Below are positions 1 through 10,664 of a stretch of DNA of 64,000 nucleotides, one piece after another. Made by a program: the position numbers and the translations under genes. The stretch spans positions 226,004,578 to 226,068,577 of the forward strand of contig CP136062.1 of the NCBI GenBank assembly GCA_032622095.1, given 5' to 3'. The DNA is from Siphonodentalium dalli. Taxonomy: Eukaryota > Mollusca > Scaphopoda > Gadilida > Siphonodentaliidae. The first letter of the stretch is position 1. Each line of letters begins with the position of its first letter. The notes under the pieces were generated by a model that made no database searches, was not told the DNA's origin, and saw nothing but the letters and a program-made list of their open reading frames with translations.

Positions 1-370
1 TATTCTGTTTATTACACACTTAATTTCCACTATTAAAATTCATCAATTTTACAGATAATATGTGACAAATTAGTCCATGATTATGTTATGCTGAACCCCA
101 TTCAGTTGCACGGATTTATGAACACATCCTCTTGACCTCATTTTTCGATTTTGGAACCGTAACTACAAAAAAACCTAATAGCCCCAGTTTCTCCCCCCCC
201 CCCCCGCTCAATATTTACAGTTGAAAGCATTCTATTTTTATGTGGAAGATTTAATCAATTGTGTTCATGTGAACAAAAATAGTTCTGACATGCATGGAGC
301 AGACTTAAGGGCTGTCTATATGCACGTGTGCTGTCATGAAGTTAAATCACAGTTGTGACATTATATTACC

Positions 371-690
371 ATTTATAATTACTAAGAAATCCTTATGAAT
401 AACCTATATGTGTGTAATCAATTTATAATTTACCAAGAAATCCTTATAAATCACATATATGTGTTATATAAATTTATAATTTACCAAGAAATCCTTATAA
501 ATCACATATATGTGTTAAATAAATTTATAATTTACTAAGAAATCCTTATAAATCCCATATATGTGTGCAATAAATTTATAATTTACCAAGAAATGCTTAT
601 AAATCACCTGTGTGTGTAATAAAATTTTATAATTTACCAAGAAATTCTTATAAATCATCGATGTTTGTAATAAATTGATAATGTTAAAAG
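371..690. repeat. 51-bp tandem repeat, about 6 copies
   Basis: Units contain TTTACCAAGAAATCCTTATA and ATATATGTGT. No stop in one minus frame gives a spurious 63-codon ORF. Confidence 0.85.
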
Positions 691-939
691 TTAATGAGAT
701 TAGCAACAGAATCGAAGAATAATTTAAGCAAGAAATACTCCTTGCAACTGCCTGACCTTAACACATCATGATAAAAAATATTTCAAATAATTATATGTAT
801 ATTTAGTGAAAATAGTTGTTTCAGTCCATACATCACAGCAAATAAACAATTCCACAACAAAGAGAAAAAATTCATTGAAGATGTGCACTATTAAAGGCAC
901 ACATAGTGTTGAAACTCAAATTTGTAAAGATATTAAGAA

Positions 940-1280
940 TTAACTCTTTTAGTGCCAGGCTTATATTTTGTAGGTTTAGTGCCAGGGAATCTTAAGTTTT
1001 TCATGGGCATCCAAATTATTACTATGAATACTTGGTGATAGTTTTGAGTTATAACATGCCCCTAAGGACTTATCCAGTTTGTTTTTAAATTCGCTATAGT
1101 ATGCTTAAGCATACTCCAAAAAAATTCAACCAAAAAAAATAAAAAAATATATATATATATATTTTGTTTTGTTTTGTTTGTTTTTAATTTTGTTTAGGGA
1201 CGATCTCATCGGCCCTGGTAATCTACAGACCGTAAATTAGGGCCGATGAGATTGGCCCCTGGCACTGTTGTTTGGGTTAA
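940..1280. mobile_element. TTAA MITE, family IV, long form
   Basis: TTAACTCTTTTAGTGCCAGG to CCTGGCACTGTTGTTTGGGTTAA (read as two pieces). Contains GCTATAGTATGCTTAAGCAT, shared with 59610-59660, but lacks the ATGCATTCTC palindrome. Confidence 0.75.
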
Positions 1281-1450
1281 GTTTATAAACAATATGTTTG
1301 AAGACAAATTCTATAACGAATTATCGTAAATGTATCTTCAAACTTTTGCTGTTATATTCATAATTAAGTTATTTCCTGCATAGATATAAGTAATTAATTA
1401 AGTTACAATTTTTAAATAATTGGCTGAACACTATATGTGCCTTTTAAAAG

Positions 1451-1816
1451 GCGACACCAATTTTTAAGTCTGGTTTACGAACATGTGGGGAGAAAAAAAG
1501 TAGATGCAGGAGGGAAAAAAATAAAAATAAAAAAAAATGTCCCCCAATTTATATCAAGTAAATCGTGGAATTTTACATAAATTTTACAAAAATTGTGATT
1601 TTTTAATGAAATTCTGAAACAAACAAGACATTTCTTGTCATGAAATAAATGAAAATATGGATCTGTAAATAATCATAAGCAGAACCGGATGCGACAGCAC
1701 ATGGAAATCAGTACGCGTGTAAAAAAATTTGGGAGAAAAAAGTTTTATTTTTTTTCATGAAATGGAAAAAAAGTTGTAGGAGGTGTTCGTAAACCAGACT
1801 TAAAAATTGGTGTCGC
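1451..1816. mobile_element. Inverted-repeat element, 366 bp
   Basis: Nearly perfect terminal inverted repeats of about 33 bp starting GCGACACCAATTTTTAAGTC and ending in the reverse complement. The AT-rich interior has no ORF. Family unknown; no clear target duplication seen. Confidence 0.75.
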
Positions 1817-2358
1817 TTTACGAGGATTTAAAATAGAGGGTCAGGTATAATCAAGAAACTGGACAAAATAAATTATGGGTGGCTGGGGTTAAATGGCTTC
1901 AAATTTTAAGGGTAATGATTATATATTTATGACTATGATAAAATACAAATGAAAAATACATGTATATCACAGAGAAATAAACATGGAGAAGAAATTAAAA
2001 TTTTAAAGACATTTATCAATATATGAATTTGTTAAACCTGCTCCCATATATTTTTTAACAAGCATTGATTAGGAAAGCAATTAGTCTGCTAGCATTACAG
2101 TGAGTAATGTAATATGAAATAATCCACCCATTTATTGACAGGTGAAGTACATGTATATGGTCGGTGGAGTAATGTAACATGAAATAACCCACCAGTTTAT
2201 TGACAGGTGAAGTATATGGTCGGGTGATTGTGAACAATATTTCCTGAAAACCCCTCCAGATGAATAAAAACCATACTTTTATTAAATGAGTGAGAGAATC
2301 CATTCCATATACAAAGAGTACACCCAGCTATATGACATGCAGGTAAACTTTGTCAGTT

Positions 2359-2550
2359 TTAACCCTTTCAGTGCCAAGTCCGATTTTTGTATCAACCCAT
2401 ATTTCCTTCATCATTGATTATAATAATGTGATACATTGCTCTCAGAGCTCTTTCCATCAATGTATCACATTATTATAATCAATCAATTTGAAAAATGATC
2501 AAGGAAATATGGGTTGATACAACAATCAGACTTGGCACTGAAAGGGTTAA
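2359..2550. mobile_element. TTAA MITE, family IV, almost perfect palindrome
   Basis: 192 bp from TTAACCCTTTCAGTGCCAAG to its inverse. The interior is a second inverted pair around ATTATAATAATGTGATACAT, so nearly the whole element folds into one hairpin. Confidence 0.85.
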
Positions 2551-3048
2551 ACATGCCTGCAAATAGTGTGTCTGTAATTTCCAGAATGAGGTCCCCAAAG
2601 GGTGAATTTAGTGATGTTATGCCGACTAGCAAGATATCATCACAAAATTCACCCTCTGGGGACCTCAATCTGGTTAGGCCTCAATGCTATGGGAGACCTA
2701 GGATCAGTTGAAGGGAAAAAGTAACTAAAAACAATGTTAACTTAAAACTATAGATACTTCCCAGAAGATGAGCCCTAAGCAGAATGAGGTCCACATAGGG
2801 TGAATTTGGTGATGCTAGCCTGAGATTTAATATTTCCGAATACCATCACATGTTCTCTAAATAGGTTAATCCTCGGTATAAATTCCTGCTATTATCCTAG
2901 GATGTACAAAGACTTGTCCAAGGTAATTAATACCAACTTTAAGTTCTAGTATAATCCTAACTAGCCTGCTATGCCGGATAGCATCACTAAATTCACCCTC
3001 TGGGGACCTCATTCTGCAAATGACAGACACATTATATTCAGACTTGAA
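2551..3048. mobile_element. Foldback element FB copy
   Basis: Composite inverted-repeat element with two outer hairpins built on GAATGAGGTCCCCAGAGGG and its complement, and a central segment. Ends carry GTGTCTGTCATTTGCAG-like sequence in inverse orientation (AAATGACAGACACATTAT at the right end). This copy is degenerate (TAATTTCCAG at left). Confidence 0.7.
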
Positions 3049-3127
3049 TGATATGCAGATAATTAACTCTCAGTTTTAAAAAATCTGAGCAACAAGTTAA
3101 AATTCAAACCGTAAATTCCCATTCCAT

Positions 3128-3584
3128 GCAGGCCTAACAAGGTGCCTGTCATTTTCAGAGTGAGGTCCACAGAGGGTGAATTTAGTAACACACTCCTGCA
3201 TAGCAGGCTAGCATCACTAAATTCACCCACTGGGGACCTCATTCTGCTTATGTCTCATCTCTGGAACGTTTCTTTATTATCAAATTTCTGTAGAAACTTC
3301 TTCACATAGATTCTATTTCTTTTTTAGTTTAGTTTCTCTAAGTCCCCAAATTGGCCGACGACACATTGCATAATCGAGGTTCCCAATGGGTGTACATCAC
3401 AATATTCACCATTTGGGAACTTCAATCTGAGTCTATGTCTCCCATAGGAGATGAGGCCTAATAGAATGAGGTCCCCCAGAGGGTGAATTTAGTGATGCTA
3501 GCCCAATATGCGAGATAGCGTCACTAATTTAACCTCTGGGGACCTCATTTTGCAAATGACAGGCACCTTATTCTCAGACATGAA
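3128..3584. mobile_element. Foldback element FB copy
   Basis: Has left hairpin (3155-3245), central inverted pair TTCCCAATGGGTGTACATCA / GGTGTACATC type (3375-3430) and right hairpin (3463-3552). Ends AGGTGCCTGTCATTTTCAG and CTGCAAATGACAGGCACCTT are mutual inverted repeats. The right hairpin lies 60 nt from the donor of V16. Confidence 0.8.
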
Positions 3585-3613
3585 CCCATTCTACACAAAA
3601 AAATCATTCTTAC

Positions 3614-3785
3614 TTTGCTGAAAGCTCATTCCAAAGCCACGTCTCCGGAAAATATTTCCTGACATGTGACACTGGTGCTATTTCCTTGTTGCTCACTGAA
3701 ACAGTCATTTTTTTCACGAAAACATTTGGCACCGCTCCGGCCATCTCCATCATAGGAGCGTCAAATACAATCCGTGGCATGGGCC
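3614..3785 (-). CDS. Variable bait exon V16 (last in the window)
   Basis: A 172-nt exon, acceptor CAATTTTTAG, donor GTAAGAAT, phase 1 to 2. It reads PMPRIVFDAPMMEMAGAVPN, VFVKKMTVSVSNKE, IAPVSHVRKYFPETWLWNEL, SAK. The opening PRIVF-A is reminiscent of V10, V14 and V15. A degenerate TTAA-type MITE ends 26 nt upstream of the acceptor. No further exon of the gene is recognisable between here and position 1, so more variable exons or the next constant exon must lie outside the window. Confidence 0.92.
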
Positions 3786-3809
3786 CTAAAAATTGAGTCA
3801 ACATGCAAC

Positions 3810-3995
3810 ATTAGCCATTTCATGACTGGAGCTTCCTGAAATTTTGCGAAAAACCCTGTGCCAATGCATTCTCTTATATATGCAAGTCTCCCATAGGGAG
3901 CCTTGCATATATAAGAGAATGCACAGGCCTAATAATATTTACCTTGACCTTTTAAGCCAGTGGATTCAATTTCTCTTATATATGCAAGGCTCTCT
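3810..3995. mobile_element. TTAA MITE, family III, degenerate
   Basis: Left end TTAGCCATTTCATGACTGGA (degenerate TTAACCCTTTCATGA), one palindrome (3860-3922), second truncated. Its outer end is 26 nt upstream of the V16 acceptor. Confidence 0.7.
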
Positions 3996-4212
3996 AAAAA
4001 ATTGATATTTCTTTCCAGAATGATATGTTTCAGGTATTCAAACAAACAAGACAGTCAATGACTGTGGAGACGCTCACCAGACTGTAAAGACTGGGACACG
4101 GAAGACCATAAGAGTTAGTACTTGTCAAATTCACTTAAAAACAAGTAGTCCTAAAGAGGGATGTAGCCTAGAGGGTCTCCGTTGAGCAGTGGGGTGTCCA
4201 CCTTGAAATATG

Positions 4213-5229
4213 TAGTGCTGAAACGGTTGACCTATTTTTGTAGCCGGTTAACCGCGACGTGTAACCGGATCATGACCGGTTATCCGCTGTTTTCTACCTT
4301 TGACTTCATACTGATTGTTTATACTATAATTTGTACCAATATATCAGCATAATTTGATTTATTAACTGTATGGCAAACTCGCGTAATGTTTACACAGACA
4401 GAGCTTGTATTAAACGAATGTAAATCACCAAACACGATCGTCACAAAGCCACGTGTTGACAACTTGGCAGAATGATGACACAGTGAACTAAAACTCGCTG
4501 AAAACAGTGTTTTCTGTTAGAAGACAATAAAATGCTGAGAATTAGTCATTAGGATGCAAATAAGTCCGACTGCAGGGGAACACCATTTTGATTCGAGTTC
4601 ATGCATTTGAACTTCATCGACTGAGATTACTCAAACTCAGTAATGTTAGAAGTATAGACCGAGTGTAGGTAAATAGGGTTGGTTCTCAGAGTTTGCACTC
4701 TGCCAATTTCTCTTTGAAATGTGCCCAGACATCTGATTTACTCATTTCTTGGGTATCCATGATACTATCTACAAGTAGTCAGCCGGAGAGTAGATGTCAA
4801 ATGACCACACTGTATACTGCAGTGAAAACGATTGTATTGATCTTTGCCGATGACCCAGTGGCGTCAGTGCACATGTTTACCGGACATCGGAACATCAAAG
4901 ATGACGTCATGCATCTTTGATGTGTAGCCGCCAATGTCAGACTATGTAATCTGCCATTCATAGAAGACTTGATCTGGCACCAGATTTTGACTTTTAATAC
5001 GCGTAATTTCGAATGTATACCCCTCTGAGTGATAACGTTTATAGCAAAATTTATAAAGTACCGTGTTTAAAAGCTACTGTTATCAGTCTATGCCGATTAA
5101 GGACCTGAATACGTTAGTTTTTATCAGTGGCATTGCATGTGTGTATTACATAGCGGTTAACCAGTTGATCGTAGTTCAACCGGTTGCCGACGGTAGCCGG
5201 TTGTCAACCGGATATCCGTTTCAGCACTA
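4213..5229. mobile_element. hAT-type element, non-autonomous, 1017 bp
   Basis: Terminal inverted repeats TAGTGCTGAAACGG / CCGTTTCAGCACTA flanked by a perfect 8-bp duplication GAAATATG (4205-4212 and 5230-5237). The ends are unusually rich in CCGGTT motifs (subterminal repeats such as TAGCCGGTTAACCG). No transposase domain is recognisable; a 75-codon ORF at 4693-4920 matches nothing I know. TIR form and 8-bp duplication are diagnostic of the hAT superfamily. Confidence 0.9.
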
Positions 5230-5239
5230 GAAATATGGT

Positions 5240-5640
5240 CCAGATCCCACATAGTCCATAGTCTGCTCCCTCCCAACTGAAGCAAACACACTCCCAAGTT
5301 CGTAAATTTGGAACAAATATGAACCCCAGTCACCCAAGGACCCTCCATACCAAATATATGCTAAATCGGCCCAATGGTTCTTGAGAAGTCATTCTGAGTA
5401 TTATTATGGAGGAATAGAGTTAAGACCCTGCTTTCGCAACTATTTGACCCAGTGACCTCATTTGAATAAATCTGAATATGAGTCGCCTAGGGAACATTCA
5501 CACCAAATATGAACCCATTTGGTCTTATGGTTCCGAAGATGTTTAAAGAATTGTTGACGGACGGATGGACGGACGGATGGATGGACGGACGACGGAGTGA
5601 TGACTATAGCTCCACCGGAGACTTCGTCTCAGGTGAGCTA
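5240..5640. repeat. Interspersed repeat ending in GGAC/GGAT minisatellite
   Basis: Contains ACACCAAATATGAACCCATT and GGACGGATGGACGGACGG, then CTCCACCGGAGACTTCGTCT. This combination is common in molluscan genomes (recognition from general knowledge). Confidence 0.5.
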
Positions 5641-5744
5641 AAAACTATGTATTATTTTTATTATATGCCCCTTAATTATTAATGTTCAAAGTTGATAAAT
5701 TAACTCTTATTTAATTAAATCATTAACTTAATTACAGCAGCGAT

Positions 5745-6822
5745 TAGGCTCCTGCGAATATTCGATATTCGATTCGAGATTCGATTCGAAAGTCAAATTC
5801 GATTCGAATTCGAGTCGAAATTGCCAACTCGAAATTTCGAATATACTATGACGGAAAAGTAGGCTGTTTCAGGACAAATACACATGTCAATCTTAGCTGT
5901 TTGTGGCATTTAATTCCAGAAAATTATGTATATATGCACATTATAATTCTTATTGTACATAGCCAACAATTAGCCACGATAGGACGACTAAATACGTCTG
6001 AATTATATAACTTTAAAATGGTAGCAAAAGCTAGCAGATAGCCAATGGACCGACGACGCGGTAAATTATAATAGCTATGAGACAGGGCTACCGATAGCGT
6101 TATCCATCGTCTATTCGATTCCGCTTTATGTAATATGGGTGAGGATGTAAACAACACATGTTCCTGGTGTCGAAAAGTGCATTTTGGCACTGTTCTCTTT
6201 TGAAGATGACTTTCAGTTTCAGAGTTTTCTTTTACAATGGACAAAATGTCGTCCATCATTCATGTTTATTTTAAACATGATAAAGCTGCAGGCACGTGTG
6301 ATGAATGCAACATGCATGGTGTATAAATCGCAAGCATCTGGGACAATGACCCATCTATGGAATCATCTGTTCAAGAAGCATCAACCAATACATGAAGAGG
6401 CTACACTGCGACTGTTGTTGCGTCTTCAAGTTTATAACAACGGGTGTTTCCGAATGCCGATTTGCAATTTTGAATGTACATGCAAACTGTAGAAATTTCG
6501 TGTGATTTTAGTTTGATAATCTGTTTAGTGGTAATATATTAATCGTTGTGATGGCCGCATGGACGTTTTAATCTGCTTTGTTTTCTTGACAATTATAAAT
6601 AGAAGTTAATAGTATATCAAACGACGGTTTATCGCCACATAAGTTCTGATGGAACTTCATGCATGTAGTTCATAGAACGTTTCACAAATAATCTAATCGT
6701 TGACAAAACATACCTAATTGAGAATGCAACACACAGATATGATTCGATTCGATATTCGATTCGATTTCGTGAATTTGATTCGATATTCGATTCGATCAAA
6801 ATATCCAATTCGCAGGACCCTA
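5745..6822. mobile_element. hAT-type element with BED finger remnant, 1078 bp
   Basis: Ends TAGGCTCCTGCGAAT / ATTCGCAGGACCCTA, flanked by a perfect 8-bp duplication GCAGCGAT (5737-5744 and 6823-6830). Subterminal regions consist of many ATTCGATTCGA repeats, probable transposase binding sites. It encloses a broken BED zinc finger, the usual N-terminal domain of hAT transposases. The catalytic domain is deleted. Confidence 0.93.
6184..6492 (+). pseudogene. BED zinc finger fragment of a hAT transposase
   Basis: Near 6285-6395 one frame encodes KAAGTCDECN and a neighbouring frame continues SGTMTHLWNHLFKKH. Together they give the C-x2-C ... H-x4-5-H pattern of a BED finger with its T--L--HL---H signature. 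A frameshift or small indel near 6310 separates the two Cys from the His part in the current sequence, and a stop closes the first frame. It lies inside the hAT element, which explains its origin. Confidence 0.75.
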
Positions 6823-7166
6823 GCAGCGATGTATATATAATGTATCTAATTTACATCCATGTCAGTGTTTACAAACAGGAACAGTCACTAAAGTTGAAAT
6901 TGACATGTAGTATTATCGATTGATCAAGTGGCATCATAAATTTTTCGTTTTTGATTGACTAGTGGACAGTGAACATGTGCTCATTATTCAGTCCACCTTG
7001 ATGGCTAGTGTGTCCCTGGCAGTTGTTAGTTTCAGGTCAGCAAGCTACAGTGAAATACTGCATGGAACCTACAGTGAAATAACAAAATGCTATTTCACTG
7101 TAGCTCCGAAGAGAGAGATACGAGGATCTATGTTACGGTAAATTTCCGCTATTTTATAGGCAAGCA

Positions 7167-7284
7167 TACAGTGGGGAGAGCTTTCCGATGAATGGCAACA
7201 AGCCATATTTCCGACAAAATCCTGAAAAGTTACCCATAATTCTGCTGTGGTTAAGGGGTCGATTAATTAGAGCATTACTGTATG
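7167..7284. mobile_element. TA MITE family V (CAGTAATGC), right half
   Basis: Only the right arm is left: ATGGCAACAAGCCATATTTC to GAGCATTACTGTA. A separate small palindrome (ACCTACAGTGAAAT / ATTTCACTGTAGCT) precedes it at 7047-7105. Confidence 0.75.
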
Positions 7285-7780
7285 GTGCTGGACATTTGCA
7301 GAATGAGGTCCCCAGAGGGTCAACTTAGTGCTGCTACCCCACATAGCAGGCTAGCATCACCAAATTGATCCTCATTCTGCATGGTTTCATCAGCTGTGGG
7401 AGATCTAGATTCATCCTCTGGGGATCTCATTCTGTTTAGGCCTCATCTTCTCTGGAAAGTATCTTTATTATCAAATTAACATTTTTTTTAGTTTCTTTAG
7501 AAACTTCATTAGAAAGTAACTTTTTCTTTTTAGTTTAGTTTCTCTATATCCTAAAATTGGCAGACGATGCAATGCAAAATCAAGTTGCCCAATGGGTGCA
7601 CATCACCATCTTCACCATCTGGGTCTTAAATCTGATCCTAAGTCTCCAATAGCAGAAGAAGCTATGCAGAATGAGGTCCCCAGAGGATGAATTTTGTAAC
7701 GCTAACCCACAATGCAGGGTAGCGTCACTAAATTCACCCTCTGGGGACCTCATTCTGCAAATGTCCAGCACCATATTTTG
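7268..7780. mobile_element. Foldback element FB copy
   Basis: Left hairpin 7300-7385, right hairpin 7667-7755. Its ends read GGTGCTGGACATTTGCAG and its inverse, a variant of the family ends shared with 9180-9360. It lies about 165 nt downstream of the V15 donor. Confidence 0.8.
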
Positions 7781-7942
7781 AGATCTGATCCTCAACTAAA
7801 CTGTAGATCTTCATCGTCACCCAGTCAACCATTTCATCTTGCTGTCTCAAATGACGGGTGAATTATTTCACATTACAGGTTTAACACTATGATCTAAAAG
7901 TTCACAAACTCAAATAAAAAATATAGTAATATCCTAGCTTAC

Positions 7943-8099
7943 TCAGCACTCATCTGTGTCCATAACCATGTCTCCGGGAAATGTTTTCTCACATGGGTAA
8001 CCGGGGCAACAACGCTAGCTTCCTCAAACACAGCGATAGCTGGGCCTTTACGCATTATCACACCGTCATCAGCAAATGCAAATACTGGTCTTATAAATC
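7943..8099 (-). CDS. Variable bait exon V15 (recent duplicate of V14)
   Basis: A 157-nt exon, acceptor CCTCTTTTAG, donor GTAAGCTAGG, phase 1 to 2. It reads FIRPVFAFADDGVIMRKGPA, IAVFEEASVV, then APVTHVRKHFPETWLWTQM and SAE. GTAAG is the strongest donor type in the cluster (shared by V14 and V16), unlike the GTAGGT of the central exons. Confidence 0.92.
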
Positions 8100-8352
8100 C
8101 TAAAAGAGGCGAAACATTCAAGACAATGTCAGTTTATTTGGAGAGGAAAGTCGTTACCACGGAGACAGTTAATCCTGCTGGAAAAACCACTTACCCTGAT
8201 TAACCCTTTCTATACTAAATGGATTCTCCAAGTCAGTTATAAAAGTATACGTTGGAATGGACTATTATGAGGGATGAGTATTTAGAAAAGATGGTGCTTC
8301 CGGCGTTGGGCTCATTGATGAGTTGTTCCCAAGAAAATGTCCAGAACTTCAA

Positions 8353-8731
8353 TTAACCCTTTACCCAACAGAACGGCCCTGTGCCAATGCATTCTCTTAT
8401 ATATGCGAGTCGACCATAGGTCGCCTCGCATATATAAGAGAATGCATTGGCTTAAGACATATTAAAAACGATAAAATTGTCAAAGAATGTAGAAATATAT
8501 TATAAAAATTGATAAAACATGTAAGAAAAAATTATAAAATTGTTAAATAATGTAAGAAAAAATATTTTTTTAGGCCAATGCATTCTCATATATGCGAGGC
8601 GACCTATGGTCAATGAACCGGTTCCAATGATATCCATATTTGTATGGTGTTATTGAGACAGATCGAAGATATTTTAGGCTGTTGAAGCTTTATTTGGGCG
8701 TTTTTGGCCGTTTTGTTGGGTAAAGGGTTAA
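8353..8731. mobile_element. TTAA MITE, family II (TTAACCCTTTACCCAACA)
   Basis: Flanked by TTAA; ends TTAACCCTTTACCCAACA and its inverse TGTTGGGTAAAGGGTTAA. Contains palindrome CCAATGCATTCTCTTATATA-type modules at 8395-8450 and a second, damaged one near 8575. TTAA target and CCCTTT ends suggest piggyBac-like mobilisation (inference). Confidence 0.85.
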
Positions 8732-8802
8732 TTAGTTCAACAAACGACGATCACTCATAAAACTATAAATTGAAATAGTCTATTAATCATCTGGAGTGGA
8801 GC

Positions 8803-9031
8803 TTAACCCTCTCATGATGGGAGCTGCGCTGGTGCAGCATTAAATATCATGTGCCAGTGCATTCTCTTATATATGCGAGTCTCCCATAGGGAGCCACCCA
8901 TATACAAGAGAATGCACTGGCTTATACGGTCCAGGTAAATATTGTTAGGCCAATGTATTCTCTTATATATTTGAGGCTCCCTATGGGAGACTCGCATATA
9001 CAAGAGAATGGATTGGCACAGGGTTTTCATA
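8803..9031. mobile_element. TTAA MITE, family III
   Basis: TTAACCCTCTCATGATGGGA at left, two palindromes with GTCTCCCATAGGGAG loops (8855-8925, 8945-9018); the right end is lost. Confidence 0.8.
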
Positions 9032-9179
9032 TGATCTATGCTTAATTGTAAATATTTCCTTCTCGACTCGGGACCCAACTATCGGCGATAAACTAATGAA
9101 AATTATTTCGCCATCCGGAGTCACTGCATTTAATTAATATATAAGAATGGCGGTGTGTGCTGTCAATTTTAATTCAGAC

Positions 9180-9360
9180 TAATTGGTGCACATCACCATC
9201 TGGGAACTTAAATCTGAGTCTAAGACTCCACTAGAAGATGAGGCCATACAGAATGAGGTCCACAGAGGATGAATTTAGTGATGCTAGCCCACTATGCAGG
9301 GTGGCGTCACTTAATTCATGCCTCTGGGGACCTCATTCTGCGAATGTCCAGCACCATATC
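9180..9360. mobile_element. Foldback element FB, truncated copy
   Basis: Only the central part and right hairpin (9248-9342) remain. It corresponds to 7590-7780 and was duplicated together with V14/V15. Confidence 0.75.
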
Positions 9361-9491
9361 TTCATCGTCACCCAGTCAACCATTTCATCTTGCTGTCAAA
9401 TGACGGGTGAATTATTTCACATTACAGGTTTAACACTATGATCTAGAAGATCACAAAGTCCGTTAAAAAATATAGTAATATCCTAGCTTAC

Positions 9492-9648
9492 TCGGCATTC
9501 ATCTGTGTCCATAACCATGTCTCCGGGAAATGTTTTCTCACATGGGTAACCGGGGCAACAACGCTAGCTTCCTTGAATACAGTGATAGCTGGGCCTCTAC
9601 GCATTATCATATCTTCATCAGCAAATGCAAATACTGGTCTTATAAATC
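9492..9648 (-). CDS. Variable bait exon V14 (recent duplicate of V15)
   Basis: A 157-nt exon, acceptor CTATTTTAG, donor GTAAGCTAGG, phase 1 to 2. It reads FIRPVFAFADEDMIMRRGPA, ITVFKEASVV, APVTHVRKHFPETWLWTQMNAE in pieces. It is nearly identical to V15, including flanks (9178-9800 against 7560-8260). I count 11 nucleotide differences within the exon, eight of which change the protein, and none in the middle stretch covering VVAPVTHVRKHFPETWLWTQM. Confidence 0.92.
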
Positions 9649-9834
9649 CTAAAATAGGCGAATAATTCAATACAATGTCAGTTTATTTGGGGAGGAAAGT
9701 CGTTACCATGGAGATAGTTAATTCTGCTGGAAAAACCACTTACCCTGATTATACCTTTTTTTTACTGAATGGATTCTCCCAGTCAGTTATAAAAGTATAT
9801 ATTGGAATAGTCTATTATTAATTGGGAGAGGTGC

Positions 9835-10042
9835 TTAACCCTTTCATGATGGGAGCTGCGCTGGTGCAGCATTAAAGATCCTGTACCAGTGCATTCTCTT
9901 ATATCTCTCCAATAGGGAGCCTCACATATACAAGAGATGCACTGGCTTACAAGGTAAATATTTTTATGCCAATGTATTCTCTTATATATTGTTAGGCTAG
10001 TGCATTCTCTTATATATGCGAGGCTCCATATGTGAGGGTTAA
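9835..10042. mobile_element. TTAA MITE, family III, internally deleted
   Basis: TTAACCCTTTCATGATGGGA at left and GGGTTAA at right; palindromes degenerate. Confidence 0.75.
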
Positions 10043-10334
10043 AGACATATTATGGACTTGTTCGGGTGCGTGAACTTATAAGTTAGTATTCAGGTGCTAT
10101 TAGAGGAATGTAGCCTTCTACTAACATCATTGAAAATCTCAAGCAAAATGACCATACCACTCCATAGAAAACATCGTCTGAACTACGTTCAATTGTAAAT
10201 ATTTACTTCTCGAATCGGGATGCAACTATCGGCGTTAAACTAACGAAAATGATTTCGCCATCGGGAGTCACTGTATTTAATTAATATATAAGACAGTAAT
10301 ATGACAGTGTGTGTTATCAATTTGGAAAAACAAC

Positions 10335-10401
10335 AACTTTGAGAATTAAGATTATTCTCCATTTTATATTTGATCACCCTACCGGAGTGTTTCACATCAC
10401 T
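10335..10401. repeat. Single-copy relative of the 56-bp satellite
   Basis: GATTATTCTCCATTTTATAT ... GGAGTGTTTCACATCACTTT matches the satellite unit of 47.9-52.7 kb almost base for base but occurs once, cut by a TTAA MITE at its TTAA. Confidence 0.85.
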
Positions 10402-10664
10402 TTAACCCTTTCATGAATGGAGCTTCCTGAAATTTTGCAAAAACCCTGAGCCAATGCATTCTCTTACATATGTGAGTCTCCCATATGGAGCCTTGCATAT
10501 ATAAGAGAATGCACTAGCCTAACAATATTTACCTTGACCTTGTAAGCCAGTGCATTTTCTTACATATGCGAGACACCCCTATGGGAGACTCGCATATATA
10601 AGAGAATGCACTGGCACAAGATCATTAATGCCGCACCCGTGCAGCTCCATCATGGAAGTGTTAA
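10402..10664. mobile_element. TTAA MITE, family III, full copy
   Basis: TTAA at both sides (10402-10405, 10661-10664). Inserted exactly in the ACTTTAAGA site of a single-copy relative of the 56-bp satellite. Two palindromes. Confidence 0.85.
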
